Positions 1-11,061 of a DNA stretch of 64,000 nucleotides are shown piece by piece. Origin of the DNA: Dichetophora obliterata (Eukaryota; Arthropoda; Insecta; Diptera; Sciomyzidae); contig OY986436.1 of NCBI GenBank assembly GCA_963920525.1, forward strand, positions 79,453,630 to 79,517,629. The letters run 5' to 3'. Positions within the stretch are counted from its first letter, which is position 1, and each line of letters opens with the position of its first letter. A model generated the notes under the pieces. It saw only the letters and a program-made list of their open reading frames with translations, did not search any database and was not told the DNA's origin. The position numbers and the translations under genes were made by a program.

Positions 1-1
1 T

Positions 2-124
2 CCACCAGGCAGGTTTGAACATATTCATATGGATCTAGTGAGACCATTACATTACATTATATGTTAACAATTATAGATAGACATACACGTTGGCCAGAAG
101 TATCTATAGTAATAAAACTCATTT
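2..124 (+). pseudogene. Ty3/Gypsy integrase fragment, first half of catalytic core
   Basis: Translation gives PPGRFEHIHMDLV followed, after a one-base shift, by LTIIDRHTRWPEV. This is the start of the retroviral-type integrase core of Gypsy retrotransposons, including the first catalytic Asp in HMDLV. The frame is broken by a frameshift and a stop near 74-80, and the gene runs off the window start. The missing second half of the same core resumes at 9697 (AQTVANTFV...), so the gap is explained by the Helitron-like insertion at 125-9696. The recognition is firm; the exact Gypsy clade is not determined. Confidence 0.8.
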
Positions 125-175
125 TCTATTTGTTTGTTTGTTTGTTTGGCCTTTATACAATTCGAAACGGCTCAA

Positions 176-203
176 CGGATACGGCTCAACGGATTTCGCT
201 CAA
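176..203. repeat. 14-bp tandem duplication in Helitron 5' end
   Basis: ACGGCTCAACGGAT is present twice in direct tandem. It lies in the conserved 5' region of the Helitron-like element, and most related ends carry one copy. Confidence 0.75.
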
Positions 204-404
204 ACTAGGTACACATATTAAGTCCGTCCCAACTTAAAATGTAACACACTTACTTTTTTCACGCCCCCTCCGAAATTTTTCAAATAACGGCAATTTTATT
301 ATTATAATACTTTTTACTATAGGAGATTTTTGAGTATTTAATTTTAAAAAATTTCTGTTACTTTGACATCAAAAAACTCACATATATTCAAAATTGTAGA
401 AATT

Positions 405-545
405 TTCAGTACAACGACTTTTTTATAAAACATCGTTACCTAAGAATGAGGAAAAAACGACATGAAAATCAAAGTTTGATATTTCGATGCAAATATCTCC
501 GCTGTCCATGCATATATTTCATTCAAATTTTTTTTCAAATGATCA
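405..545. repeat. Direct repeat, copy 1 (partner 9163-9305)
   Basis: The segment from AGTACAACGACTTTTTTATA through the 'aatatctccgctgtc' motif is a diverged direct copy of 9163-9305. It lies about 280 bp from the Helitron 5' end, while the partner lies about 390 bp from the 3' end. This suggests two related elements joined, or an internal duplication. Confidence 0.65.
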
Positions 546-1143
546 ACAAAATCACTTTACAAAAATAGGTTGAACAATACCGTTAAGTCAGTGTAACTAT
601 GTTTTATAATTATGTCAAAAAAGGTCCAAAATATTGCTCAAAAAATTTACTCAAAAAATGGCTCCAAAATTGTTTTTGTTGTAAAAATTAAATCAATTAA
701 AAATTGCACATCTGGCTGCCTTTCATATGACATAGCATGTATTTGCAAAAGTTCTTTCAGCCAAGTGCAAACTCTATTTTACTGTTTTTGTCATCAAAAC
801 AACAAGGGGTACCCCTACCCCCTTTGATTCGCGAAATTTATTTTTTTCAAAAAGTTATTTGTATTTACAACAATTTAAATTTAGTGCATTATATTTTGGG
901 AAAAGGTAAGTTATGATTATTACTTTTATGTTCACTTTATACTGTTTTGGTTTTCATTAATTTTCTTTTATATTAATTTTTAAAGAATTTTTTCCCCGAT
1001 AATAATATATTAGAAAAATATTTCTAATCTCATATTACACCTGGCTTAAGCATTTATTTTGAAACTTTAAGTGCATATTGTATGCGAATATTTTCGATTT
1101 TATAATGAGTAACATTCCTAGCCCTAGTCATAATTACATTTCA
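546..1143. other. No gene seen
   Basis: AT-rich sequence between the Helitron 5' repeat and the hAT transposase stop codon. A 71-codon open stretch at 612-827 has no recognisable motif. The left terminus of the hAT element should lie here, but I could not identify it. Confidence 0.5.
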
Positions 1144-1188
1144 TTATTTCTTCAATGTCAACATCGAAGCTCCAGGTTTTATTCTAAG
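1144..1188 (-). pseudogene. hAT transposase, last 15 codons (cut off by P element)
   Basis: On the minus strand the codons LRIKPGASMLTLKK then TAA continue, in frame across the P-element target duplication, the hAT dimerisation-domain sequence that ends at 6548. The join removes the whole P element and restores a short C-terminal tail and stop, which fixes the order of insertion: hAT first, P later. Confidence 0.75.
1181..1188. repeat. 8-bp target site duplication of P element, left
   Basis: ATTCTAAG here is repeated exactly at 6548-6555 on the far side of the P element. Eight bases is the standard duplication made by P-element transposase. Confidence 0.92.
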
Positions 1189-2507
1189 CATGATTCAATC
1201 ATATAGGTTATGCAGACATTTGACGTTTACTCACAAGAATGAACTTAGATACCCTAATAATGCGATGAGAGCAAAAGAGCAACTTTTTTATATCAGAATA
1301 AGCAGTTGGTTGTATGAATATGAAACCTTTTCATTGTACGAAATATCCAAAGGTACTTGTGACTAGTACGTTTTATACTACATTTTCTACTACTTATTTG
1401 TTTTGACTCAATATAATGTTATAAAGTATAATGGTCACGCTTTTGTTGTAAAACAATATCCAAATAATAAAAGTAATGTATGCACTACTTATTAAACAGA
1501 AAATATATAATCCTTACGTACGAATATTTTCAAAATGTTTAGCTTCGAATTAATAAATGTACTTAAATAATTTTTTTAATAATGAAATATATGCAATTCC
1601 AATTTTTCGTAATATTCTGTTTCAAAATTTCTATGAAAATATGTATTTTAATGTATAAGAAAATCAGAAATACTTACATTTTCATATTTTTAGCTTAAGC
1701 ATGAAAACATTAAAAGAAACCTTTTATTATACATGTCATTACCTCATGTCATGTCTCATTGTAATTAGGGGCACCTATTAAAAACGATACACATAAATTA
1801 TCAAAATATGTAGGAAAACTTCTCTGCAAAGCTAAATAATTAAAGTTTTTAAATTTTTTTTTAATATAATTAAGAATATTCTGTTTTACAATTTCGGTTA
1901 TGTATATTTTCAGCTTTTGTAAGTCGAAATGTCATGTTTTGAGATATTTGTAACACGTTAATATAAATGACTTTTAAAATGTGTATTTAAATCAATTAAC
2001 TGTAGAAAGTAATTTTATCTAACTTCAAAAACTTTTTCTTCCTTACTATGAGCGTAGTAAAATTATACCATGACTACGAGTATATGCTTAATTTTAAATA
2101 AAAGACATATATTTTTATAGTGGGAAAGTAGCAAAAAAACCCACTTTTATTTGCATACCAAGATAAACATGACCAAAATATGAATTGCAGCTGTTCGTCG
2201 TTTGTTGCTTTAGCGAAAGGCACTTCTGTTGCAGAGGCGAAACGTGAAGAAATAAATATCGTGTATCCTGCAAATAAATAATTGATATATATCATTAGAG
2301 TAAATAATTTAAGACATTAATTTAAGTTTTAAGATTCCAAAATATGTAAATTATTTGTTATCTACATAGCGCTAACTAATATAATCTAATGAAAGCTTCA
2401 ATGATATACGATACCGCAAAGCCTTAACTAGTCAAAAGTAAAGTATGTTATCACAATTTAAACGATATATTTAAAAGCCAGAATACGCTGTTTAGGTCTC
2501 ACTTACT
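1189..2507. other. P element 3' noncoding region
   Basis: AT-rich, no gene. It lies between the terminal inverted repeat and the transposase stop, and a 73-codon opposite-frame stretch at 2074-2295 has no recognisable domain. It would hold the 3' UTR and subterminal transposase-binding sites, which I cannot pinpoint. Confidence 0.5.
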
Positions 2508-5500
2508 TTATTTCAAAATTTTTCTCATTTTCTTATTACCGCCCAATTTATGCTTCATTTTCTCCTCTTTCAATTTTTTGTTAAGGTCGCGCAGCCTGAA
2601 ATTTATTCGGCATTTAAAGAATAATTTCATTACATTTTCTGGCAGTGAAACATTTTGTACAGCTCTAAGCATTTCAACGTCTAAGTGTTGAGCTGTTGAA
2701 ATTTCTGCACCGTTGAACATAATAAAAATTTCTTCCAATTTTTTTATTTCAATTACAAACTCTGCCTTGGACTTGCACAGGCCCCCTTGCGAGACCTGAT
2801 CTACCCACGTAAATGAAGCAGAAGATCCTTCGTCTTCAAAATCTTGCCTAAGCGTAAGCTTACGAATAATGTACCCGGAAATAAATTCGAGCGCATCTTC
2901 GTGAACTTCAGAAATGTCATGGTCAATGACTGGTTCAATAAATTCATTATCGAGAAATTCTTGGCACAATGCTTGCGATATTGTCGCTTCTTCTTCCTCG
3001 AGGTTTTTCACCGTAAGTGCTGTTGCTGCAGACAAATCAAGCCATGGCGTATCGTCTACTTCCACATTTAATTTTGAATTAAGCATTTCTGTATTTCTGG
3101 CTAAAGATTAAAAGAAAATGTAAAAAATGTTTATGTCTAAAAATTTCGTTGAAATGTAAAAGCGTTTAAAAAAAGCCATAAACTTTTAAAATTTGCTTTT
3201 ACATACCAAATAAATATTTTCGGAGTCTATACTTGAACTGCATAGGGCTTGGGTGATCATGAAGACCACCTTTGCTTCTTATGTTGCCAAAAAAGTTTTC
3301 TAATACATCTTGATTTAGCCTGTATGTAACCAAATATTCAAAGCCAAATTTAATTTTTAAATATTCATACAAGGACACAAGCGACGTATTTGACATAATG
3401 ATGCCTTTTTGAAATGGCGCCAACGATGTCCTATTTGGTATGATGTTTTGCGACATTACATTGGTCATACGGCTTACTACAAATATTTGCTGCGAAAATG
3501 CAAGGCCAAATGGTTTTTTCGTGTCAATATTATTTGACGTTGATAATTTTGAATTAAAAACATCGAACCAGTCATTGACGAGTTGGATGAAATCCGCGCA
3601 CTCGCAGGGATTATACATCTCGTGCCCAATTGAATAACACCACCTTATTGCACTTGCTGTAGTATTTGAGAGAAGTTGCGCGGCAAGCTTCACTTTTTGT
3701 CTGCCTGCATTGTTTACAAGCAAATGCTCATCAGACAATTTATATGATATGGATGCATCTGATGTAGCAGTTATGTTCATCAGCTGCTTCACTGTCTGAA
3801 TAGTTATGAATTTTCCTTGATAGATGAATCCGCTGTCGATGAAATGGTTCCGCACGAGCTTCAACAGATGTGGAACATCAGCAAAGACGAACACTTTCTC
3901 ATTAGCACTGGATGGGTGTTGAAACCAAGTGCGATCTACCGAAAGTAATCACACAATGATATTATGAAGTTGTTATTATGTTCCGAGCATTAAATCATTA
4001 ATAATCTTACCAATCGAGACATTAAGCTCCCTCCACAACGCCTGATTAGTTGAGCCCATGTCTGAGACCATACCAACAACTGTGTAACCAGATTCGTATA
4101 GCTTTGTCAAAATTTGAAATATGATGCTTTTTGTCATTTTCTGGTCGAAGCTATAAAATACTGGCTGCTTCCACGAAGCTTTTATACCACGCGCTATTGC
4201 AACTTGCACATAGTTGCAGGGCTTCCGAATGCGGTCTGTAAAAGTGTCGTGCTCGTAACACGCAGCAACCTTCATTTCATCAAATGAAATAATACACAGC
4301 TTATCTTCCGGTGGAATTTCATCTACGTTGCGGAGCAATTCAATAATTTGAGTCAAAATACCCTCCTCGAATCCGGCTGTTTTTACCCATTTATTTAAAG
4401 TTGACAGGCATGGCAATGGGAGCCCTTTTTTGCGTAAATGTCTGTATGCCCTTGGCCCAGCTGCATGAAGCGTTATAGCGGACGATATATCATCCCAACA
4501 CCAATTAGTTTGGATGCTGGGGTTGACCAACCTCTTAATTTGCCTAGAAGTAAAAATAGCTTTCATGTTGGAATGAAGCGATTCCATTTCCTTCAATTTA
4601 GCCTTAAGCTTCGCATTCTCTACTTGCAAATTGTCGATTTTTTTCTTTAAAATATAATTTTCAATATATGCTCCAGCTGCAACAGCTTCAGATCTAAATA
4701 CATTTAGTTTTTGTTTTTGGTTAAATTTTTTTTTATAATTGTTGAGAATTTTTCTCTGTAGTGCTGTGATACGTTGTGTTGTGTTGTGTTCATTTGTATA
4801 TTTATGAGACAATTTTTGAAAGCGTCACGGCCTTTTTAATGTGAAACTTATCACCTTAATAAACCGCTCTTATTCACTATTTACGAAACTGATAATAAAA
4901 CATAATTTAAAATGAAGGGTACCTTTATGTAATATAAGCGAGTTTAAAGTAAAGAATACTACAAATAAAAGGTCAGAGACATTGATATAAAGTTTTTTAT
5001 TGAATTCATATTGAATTTCATAGAGTGAAGTTAAAATATGGATTTAAAGGATTCTAGGGGTCACTTATTACGAATATGACATCCAAAACCCGAACCAATT
5101 AAAAAACCCATAGGAAAACCAGCGGTTTAATTTAATTTTTAATTTGAGAACAATATTTTTAAATTATGTTTTCAATAATAAAGTGTTTTTTAAGTAAATT
5201 TTTTAACTACTTACTGTGTTTGTGTACCACAGTCCGTTGACAAAGGCTCTTCTACAGCTATATTTTCATATTGTTGGCATTTTGATCTGTAAATAAATGG
5301 TTAAATAAAATAAATTAACAACTTTTGTTATTACTCACTTGGATATGTACTCTTCGTTATTTGTCACTGATGGTAAAAATAATGTTGGAACAGCACCACT
5401 CTTTAGCCGTCTGCGCTTCGCTCCAACTACATCTGAAAAATCGCTGGGTGCGAAATGTTTTTCACATAGTTTTGCAGACGTCGAGAACTGCAATCCGCAT

Positions 5501-5593
5501 ATCTTTTCCCACCGCTGACGGCTTACTGGATCCACCGGCACATAATATTTACGAACTTGCTGTCCATATGCCGTCTTAGCAAGTTGATGGCAT
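2508..5593 (-). pseudogene. P-element transposase (THAP + RNase H-like), near intact
   Basis: A THAP-type cut-and-paste transposase on the minus strand. Exons read from splice signals and phase: 5593-5339 (THAP zinc finger: CGLQFS, LCEKHF, AVPTLFLP), 5286-5215 (24 codons), 4831-4011, 3935-3207 and 3100-2508. Donors include GTGAGT, GTAAGT, GTAAGA and GTATGT. Exon 3 holds a coiled-coil segment (about IENYILKKKIDNLQVEN), then SFDEMK and VSDMGS, matching the first two catalytic Asp of P transposase. Exon 4 has FVFADVPHLLKL, PFQKGII and LNQDVLENFFG, the last carrying the catalytic Glu region. Phase matches at all four junctions. Damage is light: an in-frame TGA at 4827-4825 (probably from CGA) and a frameshift between the likely ATG (5593) and the THAP domain, which also removes one zinc Cys. 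It is about 800 codons overall, longer than usual for P. Confidence 0.92.
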
Positions 5594-6547
5594 TTTAAAG
5601 TATTTTAAAGCTATTGAAAAGTAATCTTTAATGATTTTTATTCTTATGTTTATTTTTAAAAAGTCAAAAAATGATCGTTAAATTTTGGTCGATTTTATTT
5701 CTATCAAAAATAAAAGTTAAAATGATATGAAGATCGATAACAATGTTATTATTTCCTGTGCATTGTTACTAATAAAGGTTTAAAAAAATAATATGCTCTA
5801 TTAATGGTTTCGAAACTTGAAACTGTTAAAATAGTTAATTAAAAAAACCACTATCAAATTTAAAATCTTTTTTTTTTGTTTGGAAAAATGAAATTTTAAC
5901 TGTTATATCTAATCGAAATTATAAGTCAAATTTTAACTATCATTATTGATCGAAATGAAATTGGTGAAAATATAACGATTATTTTTTGATTTGTTTGAAA
6001 AAATCAAATCCGTTACGTTTCAAGCATATAAAACTAAATAAAATTTACCTCTTGATTTGTAAACAATATTCAAATTCAATTAAACTGGTAATAACCAACA
6101 CGAACACAACACAACAATAATGAAGTTAATTAAATTAATTTAATTATCGACACAAACAAAATCAACACAAAATTATTAACACAATATAACGTAGTCAACA
6201 CAATTAATATATGAAATAATTAATCAAGCGCACAAAAATACCGTTTAATAAGACTTAAAATCTTTTCCTAGCGAAATTGACAAATTAATTTCACGAAATA
6301 ATATCACGTCAATAAATTTTTAAAAGACAAGGCACACTTAATTTTTTTCTTCTGTTTTTAAGCACATATATATAGAAAAAGTACTTATTATTTTAAAAAA
6401 GACGCACCAAAACACTGAAATGATACTTTTTTTTGAGAAGACTACACAACCCCGTTTGTCATTAATTTCAGAGAGAGAATATGTATTTGTTTACATAAAA
6501 TAAGGATATGTCAAATATATACTTAACCTTATTATGATTGAATCATG
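5594..6547. other. P element 5' noncoding region
   Basis: No gene. AT-rich DNA between the right terminal inverted repeat and the transposase start; the promoter should lie here on the minus strand. It contains runs of ACACAA near 6090-6200 but no clear binding site. Confidence 0.5.
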
Positions 6548-6555
6548 ATTCTAAG
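6548..6555. repeat. 8-bp target site duplication of P element, right
   Basis: ATTCTAAG, identical to 1181-1188. On the minus strand it forms the codons LRI of the hAT C-terminal domain. Confidence 0.92.
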
Positions 6556-8180
6556 TAAATCTTCTAAATGTTGATCGGCAAGCGAGTTGTGTTGCCTACT
6601 GAAAATTGTTTTCATGATTGAAAAGGCACTTTTGCATTAATATGTTGATCCAAACATTGAAAGATGTAGATAAATTTTGTTTTTTTGTTTTCGGGTATTC
6701 GCAGATATCTATTTTCTTCCAAACTTCTGTGCCGTTTTCTAGTGGTAGTGTCAATTCCTGTTGCATTTTTTTAATTCGTCCTGTATTTCAATTTTTTGAT
6801 CCTCGATCCTGCAAACCATTGGATTATGGTACCGTTTCCAGCAACGTTTTGAATTTTTATAAAATCATGAAATCGGGAGTATCAATCTTCTATCAGTTGC
6901 TCCAAAATCAAAGCATAATTTGAATAATTTTCACGGCCGCCTTATTTTAGACTAATCACCTTTACTCTTCGCACGTTGTCAAGGTTGTTATTTCTTATTT
7001 GATCTATCAAAAATCTCATTTTGTTTTTGAAGTTGGATATGAACGACATTAAATCAAATATATTCTTGTTTTTCCCTGTAAAGAAACGTTGAGCTGATCT
7101 AAATATTCGCAAATGTCGCAGAGAAATGTTAAATCATATAGGCTTTGCTCATTTTTTCAAAATGCAACCAATTCGTCCGAATCAGGGAAATTTTCTTGTT
7201 CCAAAAACAGTTCCACTTCTTTTCAAAGATCAAACAGTCTTGTTAAGCTTCGCCCTCTGCTCAGCCAGCGAACTTCTGTGAAAAGAACCAAATCGCCATA
7301 GTCCGCTTCTAGTTTCTGCAAGAATGATTTGAACTTTCTATGCCTGAGTGCATTATGGCCTTCTCTGATTTTATTTATAATTTTGATTGATATTTTTATA
7401 GCTTCTTGCATGTTGATCTTATTTGAAAACAGAGCCTGATGCAGTGAAACGAAACCACATCTATGCTATTTTGTATTAAATTACCAACAAGCCCATCTTT
7501 TTTTCCTACCATTACACGGGCACCGTCTGTACATAATGAACGGAGTTTCGATGTATCAGCAAAAGAAAACACAAGGCTTTGCAAAATACCGTACAACACG
7601 CTTCCCTTCACATGCCCGTGTACAGGAACAACAGACAGTACTTCTTCTGTGGTTGCAAGGCTTTCATCAATGGTTTTCACACATATGATAACTTGGCATA
7701 TATTAATCATATCTGTGCTTTCATCCAAACATATAGAACAAAATTTACTGTCCGAAATTGTTTTTTTAAATATAGTGTATATACGCACTAAGTTCTTCAG
7801 AACGTCTAGCAATTGTAAGCCTGGAAAGTGAAATCGAGTCAAGCATGTCAGCAAATCTTTGCCCTGCTGCACCAAAGCATTTCACAACATCTATGCTTAG
7901 CTTTTTGAAAAAATTCCGTCATCGAAAGGGTGACAACGTTACGCTATCCCTAACGCAACTGCAAACGATCTTTTTTCTTTGCAAAAGACAAGTCTGACGA
8001 CATGCTGAAATTTTGTCGATATTGACGAAAATGCTTTTTTTAATTTCAGAAGAATCTCTTTCCTGTCGTCATTCTTAAAAGATTCGTATTCTGTATGTAG
8101 AGTTCGATAATGGCTTTCAATATTGAATTTTATTTTAGTTTGTTTGCAGTGGCAAATTAAACATTCTGCCTCGCCAGAAA
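6548..8180 (-). pseudogene. hAT transposase relic (GTF2IRD2/ZBED-like lineage)
   Basis: In minus-strand order: a BED-like finger (ECLICHCKQTK ... HYRTLH, near 8100-8175), a linker (FAVALGIA, PFDDGIF), the catalytic region (FCSICLDESTDM ... LCTDGARVMVG, 7396-7875), then HRKFKSFLQKLEADYGDL and TEVRWLSRGR (7223-7411), and the C-terminal dimerisation domain (FSIMKTIFSRQHNSLAD, near 6556-6630). The Asp of LDEST and of CTDGA and the RW of EVRWLSRG are family hallmarks. The conserved order is that of hAT proteins such as GTF2IRD2-type transposases. Many stops and shifts separate the blocks, so it is dead. The last codons are at 1144-1188, beyond the P element. Confidence 0.85.
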
Positions 8181-9162
8181 GATTTTCTGCGAAAAGTCAA
8201 ACATTTCGAGATATTTTGTTGTTATTTTTAGAGCGCAAAGCGACATAAGTCCTTACAGCATCAACGTCAGCAAACGACTTTATTATATTCTTTTCTGTTG
8301 TGAGTTTTGTGTACATGTGAAAAGTTACTCTCAGAGAGCGTTCAGTGAGCTATGGGGCGCCCAGCGCTGGTCTAGAGTAATTACGAACATTTTGGATTAT
8401 ATAAATTGTTCCTTATAGTAATCTACTTAGTTGTTTGCCTTCCGACCCCCCGCCCCCTCCTGTTGAATTTGTTTTGTTGTGATGGCTCTACCGTTGTCAC
8501 TCAGTTCTTTATTAATGGTACTTTAAACGTTGTATATATATCACCATTTCATCGAAAGAATGACTGTGAATAAGAATGCTGTAAACGTTAATATTTTCAT
8601 GCAATCAGTTTCAGCTATATGGCGATATAATAAAACATATGCTCATCTGGTCACTACAATTATTTCATTAGTTTTGATCTGTACTTTAAATTCACAGATA
8701 GATAGCGCCGCATTTGTAAGTAGTGTGGATACAAACTTTACACCTTGCGGTGAATAGCAGAATGATGTCTACTAAAAGTTTCTTCAAATTTAACCCCACA
8801 CGTTTGGGATTACAGACAGGTGGCGCTATTTTCTGCTTACAGAAGAATATCTGATGTTCTTATGTAGCTAGCAGATAGGTTTGGCGAAAATGCTATTGCT
8901 ACCAAATTTTTAAAATTACAAATAATGCAGTACTGCCAGTTTTTTCAGTCGCAGCGTCATCTAGCCGTCAATAACGGCTAAGTGTTGTCTACTTTTACAG
9001 TTGCGCTTTCAGCACTTAAAAACATAGAATTAGATCAATTTAAATGTCCAGCTCACTTGCTGGATTTTTTGTTGTTTTTGCTTTGCTTGCAAATGCGATC
9101 ATATGATCCTGATCTCCCATGAAAAAAACGCAGCTAATATAAATTTTAGTACAATCATTTTT
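8181..9162. other. No gene seen; end of hAT and Helitron interior
   Basis: CAGCGCTG at 8362-8369, read inward on the minus strand as CAGCGCTGGGCGCCCCA, looks like a hAT terminus, but I found no partner at the left side. A 75-codon open stretch (8530-8757) shows no domain. The rest is unclassified. Confidence 0.4.
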
Positions 9163-9305
9163 AGTACAACTAATTTTTCATAAAACATTGATAGCTAATA
9201 ATGAGAAAAAAATTATATGAAATTCAAAGTTTTTACTTTTAATGCCAATATCTCTGCTGTCTTAATATATTTCTCTAAAAAATTTTTTGTTAAAGAGTTC
9301 AATAT
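9163..9305. repeat. Direct repeat, copy 2 (partner 405-545)
   Basis: Diverged direct copy of 405-545, sharing the AGTACAAC, 'aatatctctgctgtct' and ATATATTTC blocks in the same order. It lies in the 3' part of the Helitron-like element. Confidence 0.65.
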
Positions 9306-9696
9306 ATTTTTTAATATAAATCTTTGTTTAGATATTAAAATGTCCATATCTCAAGGACGCATTGAGTCCCACCATAATTTTTATATTGTTGAAAAAGTAA
9401 CTTTGCTAGCTTTAAGATAAGGTATATATAAAAATTATTTCTAATTTTTAAATTATTTTTTTCGTACCCTTCTTTGAATTCAATTAGCTCACCACAAGAG
9501 GTGGAACCACCAACAACAAAAATTTTCCAAAACTGTTTTGGATTAAAGTTCGTTCAACTACCTTTCTAACGGTAGCTTACAAATCAAATTCAACATATTT
9601 TTCATTATTCCAGATTTTAAAAAACATTTATTCGTGAAGCGTATGTTAAAATGTTTATATAAATGACTCTCGAGTAACACCGGGTATATCAGCTAG

Positions 9697-10595
9697 TACC
9701 CTCTAAAAAATATTTTTGCACAAACTGTAGCAAATACCTTCGTTAAAAATTATGTTCCACGTTTTGGTGTTCCTCTTACTATTACTGTCGATCAAGGTAC
9801 TCAATTTACATGAAAATTTTTCAGTGAATTAACAAAATTACTAGGTGCACACAAAATTCACAATTAGTCTTTTCATTCACAATCAAACGTCATAATATAA
9901 CGTTTTCGTCGACAACTCAAGACGTCTATTGTATGTTCAGAAGATTCCGTACATTGGTCAGAACTTTTGCCTTGGATACTTCTTGGTTTACGAACCGCAA
10001 TAAAAGAAAATTTAAATTGTTCTTTTGCAGAGTTGGTTTACGGTCAAACTTTAAAGTAACCAGGGAAATAGGTTGTTCCAAAAATTTATAATATAAACAC
10101 GAATCATACTCTTTAAAGATTAAGAGAACATTTTTCCACATTTGTACGAAAATTGTTCATCATAATAATGACAAAAGTTACGTTCCAAAATCGCTGAGTG
10201 CTTGTGAATATGTTTTTGTAAAAATTAATCGTTTATCTGGGCTTCAACAACCGTTTGAAGGACCATTTAAAGTAATTTCTAAGCACGAGAAAACATTTCA
10301 AATTCAATATGGCAACACAATAAAATCTGTCTCTTTTGATCATCTCAAACCAGCGTACACTAATTCAAAAACAGAAATACAAAATTCTACTTCTTCAAAC
10401 AATTCTTTTAAAAAGAAAGTTCTTTTAATATTAGATAGGTGTTCAATTAGAGGGGTTATTTGTGGTGTCCACAAATTGTTTAAATATTTACTTGTTTTAT
10501 TTTGTATACTTTACGTTTCATTATATTTATTATTTATAATCATAAAAAAAGTCAGAGATAAAAATTTGTATTCAAAAAAATTTAGATATAAATAA
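9697..10595 (+). pseudogene. Ty3/Gypsy integrase, second half of core plus GPY/F module
   Basis: Resumes the integrase interrupted at 124: AQTVANTFVKNYVPRFGVP, then TVDQGTQFT with the second catalytic Asp, SFHSQSN (the HPQSNG region), RFRRQLK, and LPWILLGLRTAIKE. Stops (for example in GTQFT-TGA) break it up to about 10080. From about 10143 the frame is open to TAA at 10593 and includes CEYVFVKINR, PFEGPFKVI (GPY/F module) and VSFDHLKPAY. Beyond these the frame stays open for about 60 codons with a hydrophobic, membrane-like run (LLVLFCILYVSLYLLFIII). That extension may be chance reading into the LTR rather than real protein. Confidence 0.82.
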
Positions 10596-10782
10596 AAATA
10601 TAAAAAACTGTCAAAAACTAAAATATATGTTATTATAAAATAAATATATATAAGATAAACCACCATAGTAAACAAAACTTAAAATGGACACAGACTATTG
10701 TATTGCTTTTATTATGTTTTTATATGTTTTTATATATTTGTTTAAATTATGAAGAAATAATCAGCAATACAAATCGAGTCGA
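10596..10782. other. Probable LTR remnant, no gene
   Basis: AT-rich DNA downstream of the integrase. A purine run before TGTGGTG near 10465-10475 could mark the polypurine tract and LTR start, but no second LTR is in the window to confirm it. Confidence 0.3.
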
Positions 10783-11061
10783 CATTGGTATGTGCACCCA
10801 ATCAATCTGGACAGGAGAAGTGGTGGATATTTTCAGCGCGTTTTTTTGAAAATTAAAAAAAAGACTATTTATAATTTACTTTTAAACATCATAAAAAATT
10901 ATTAAAAAACTTCGATACGTGAGCCAATCAGCCCAGAAGAAAGACTTTCTTTAACACTCTAGTAAGTTATAATTATTTATTAATATAATTTAAAATAAGT
11001 GCGTTTTTGTTCTTGTACAAGAAGTTTTTTAGTGTGGTCCTGATGGCAACATGTGATGCTA

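Larger units (their letters stand above)
1189..6547 (-). mobile_element. P-superfamily DNA transposon, complete ends
   Basis: The left end begins CATGATTCAATCAT; the right end is its inverted complement and continues ATAATAAGGTTA, against ATAGGTTA on the left. The Drosophila P element also begins CATGATGAAAT, so the terminal CATGAT is conserved. A perfect 8-bp duplication (ATTCTAAG) flanks the element. The length of 5,359 bp is larger than the 2.9 kb of the D. melanogaster P element because about 1.3 kb and 0.95 kb of noncoding DNA lie outside the gene. The single five-exon transposase gene is on the minus strand. The element sits inside the last codons of a hAT transposase. Confidence 0.93.
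125..9696 (+). mobile_element. Helitron-like element (interrupted by hAT and P)
   Basis: The left end starts TCTATTTGTTTGTTTG followed by GGCTCAACGGAT-type sequence, which is the usual 5' end of insect Helitrons. The right end is GAGTAACACCGGGTATATCAGCTAG followed by T, matching the CTRR-T 3' terminus with its GC-rich stem. The two ends sit exactly between the two halves of one Gypsy integrase. No Rep/helicase gene is visible, so this is non-autonomous, or else two tandem related elements (see the direct repeats at 405 and 9163). About 7 kb of the interior belongs to later hAT and P insertions. Confidence 0.68.

Noticed and set aside
612..827. 71-codon ORF near the left end
   Set aside because: Lies in Helitron interior; low-complexity Lys/Ser content and no homology that I recognise.
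8362..8369. CAGCGCTG as the right terminus of the hAT element
   Set aside because: It looks like a hAT end, but no matching inverted end or 8-bp duplication was found on the left side, so no boundary was called.
9926..10141. 71-codon minus-strand ORF within the integrase
   Set aside because: Antisense shadow of the plus-strand integrase sequence.
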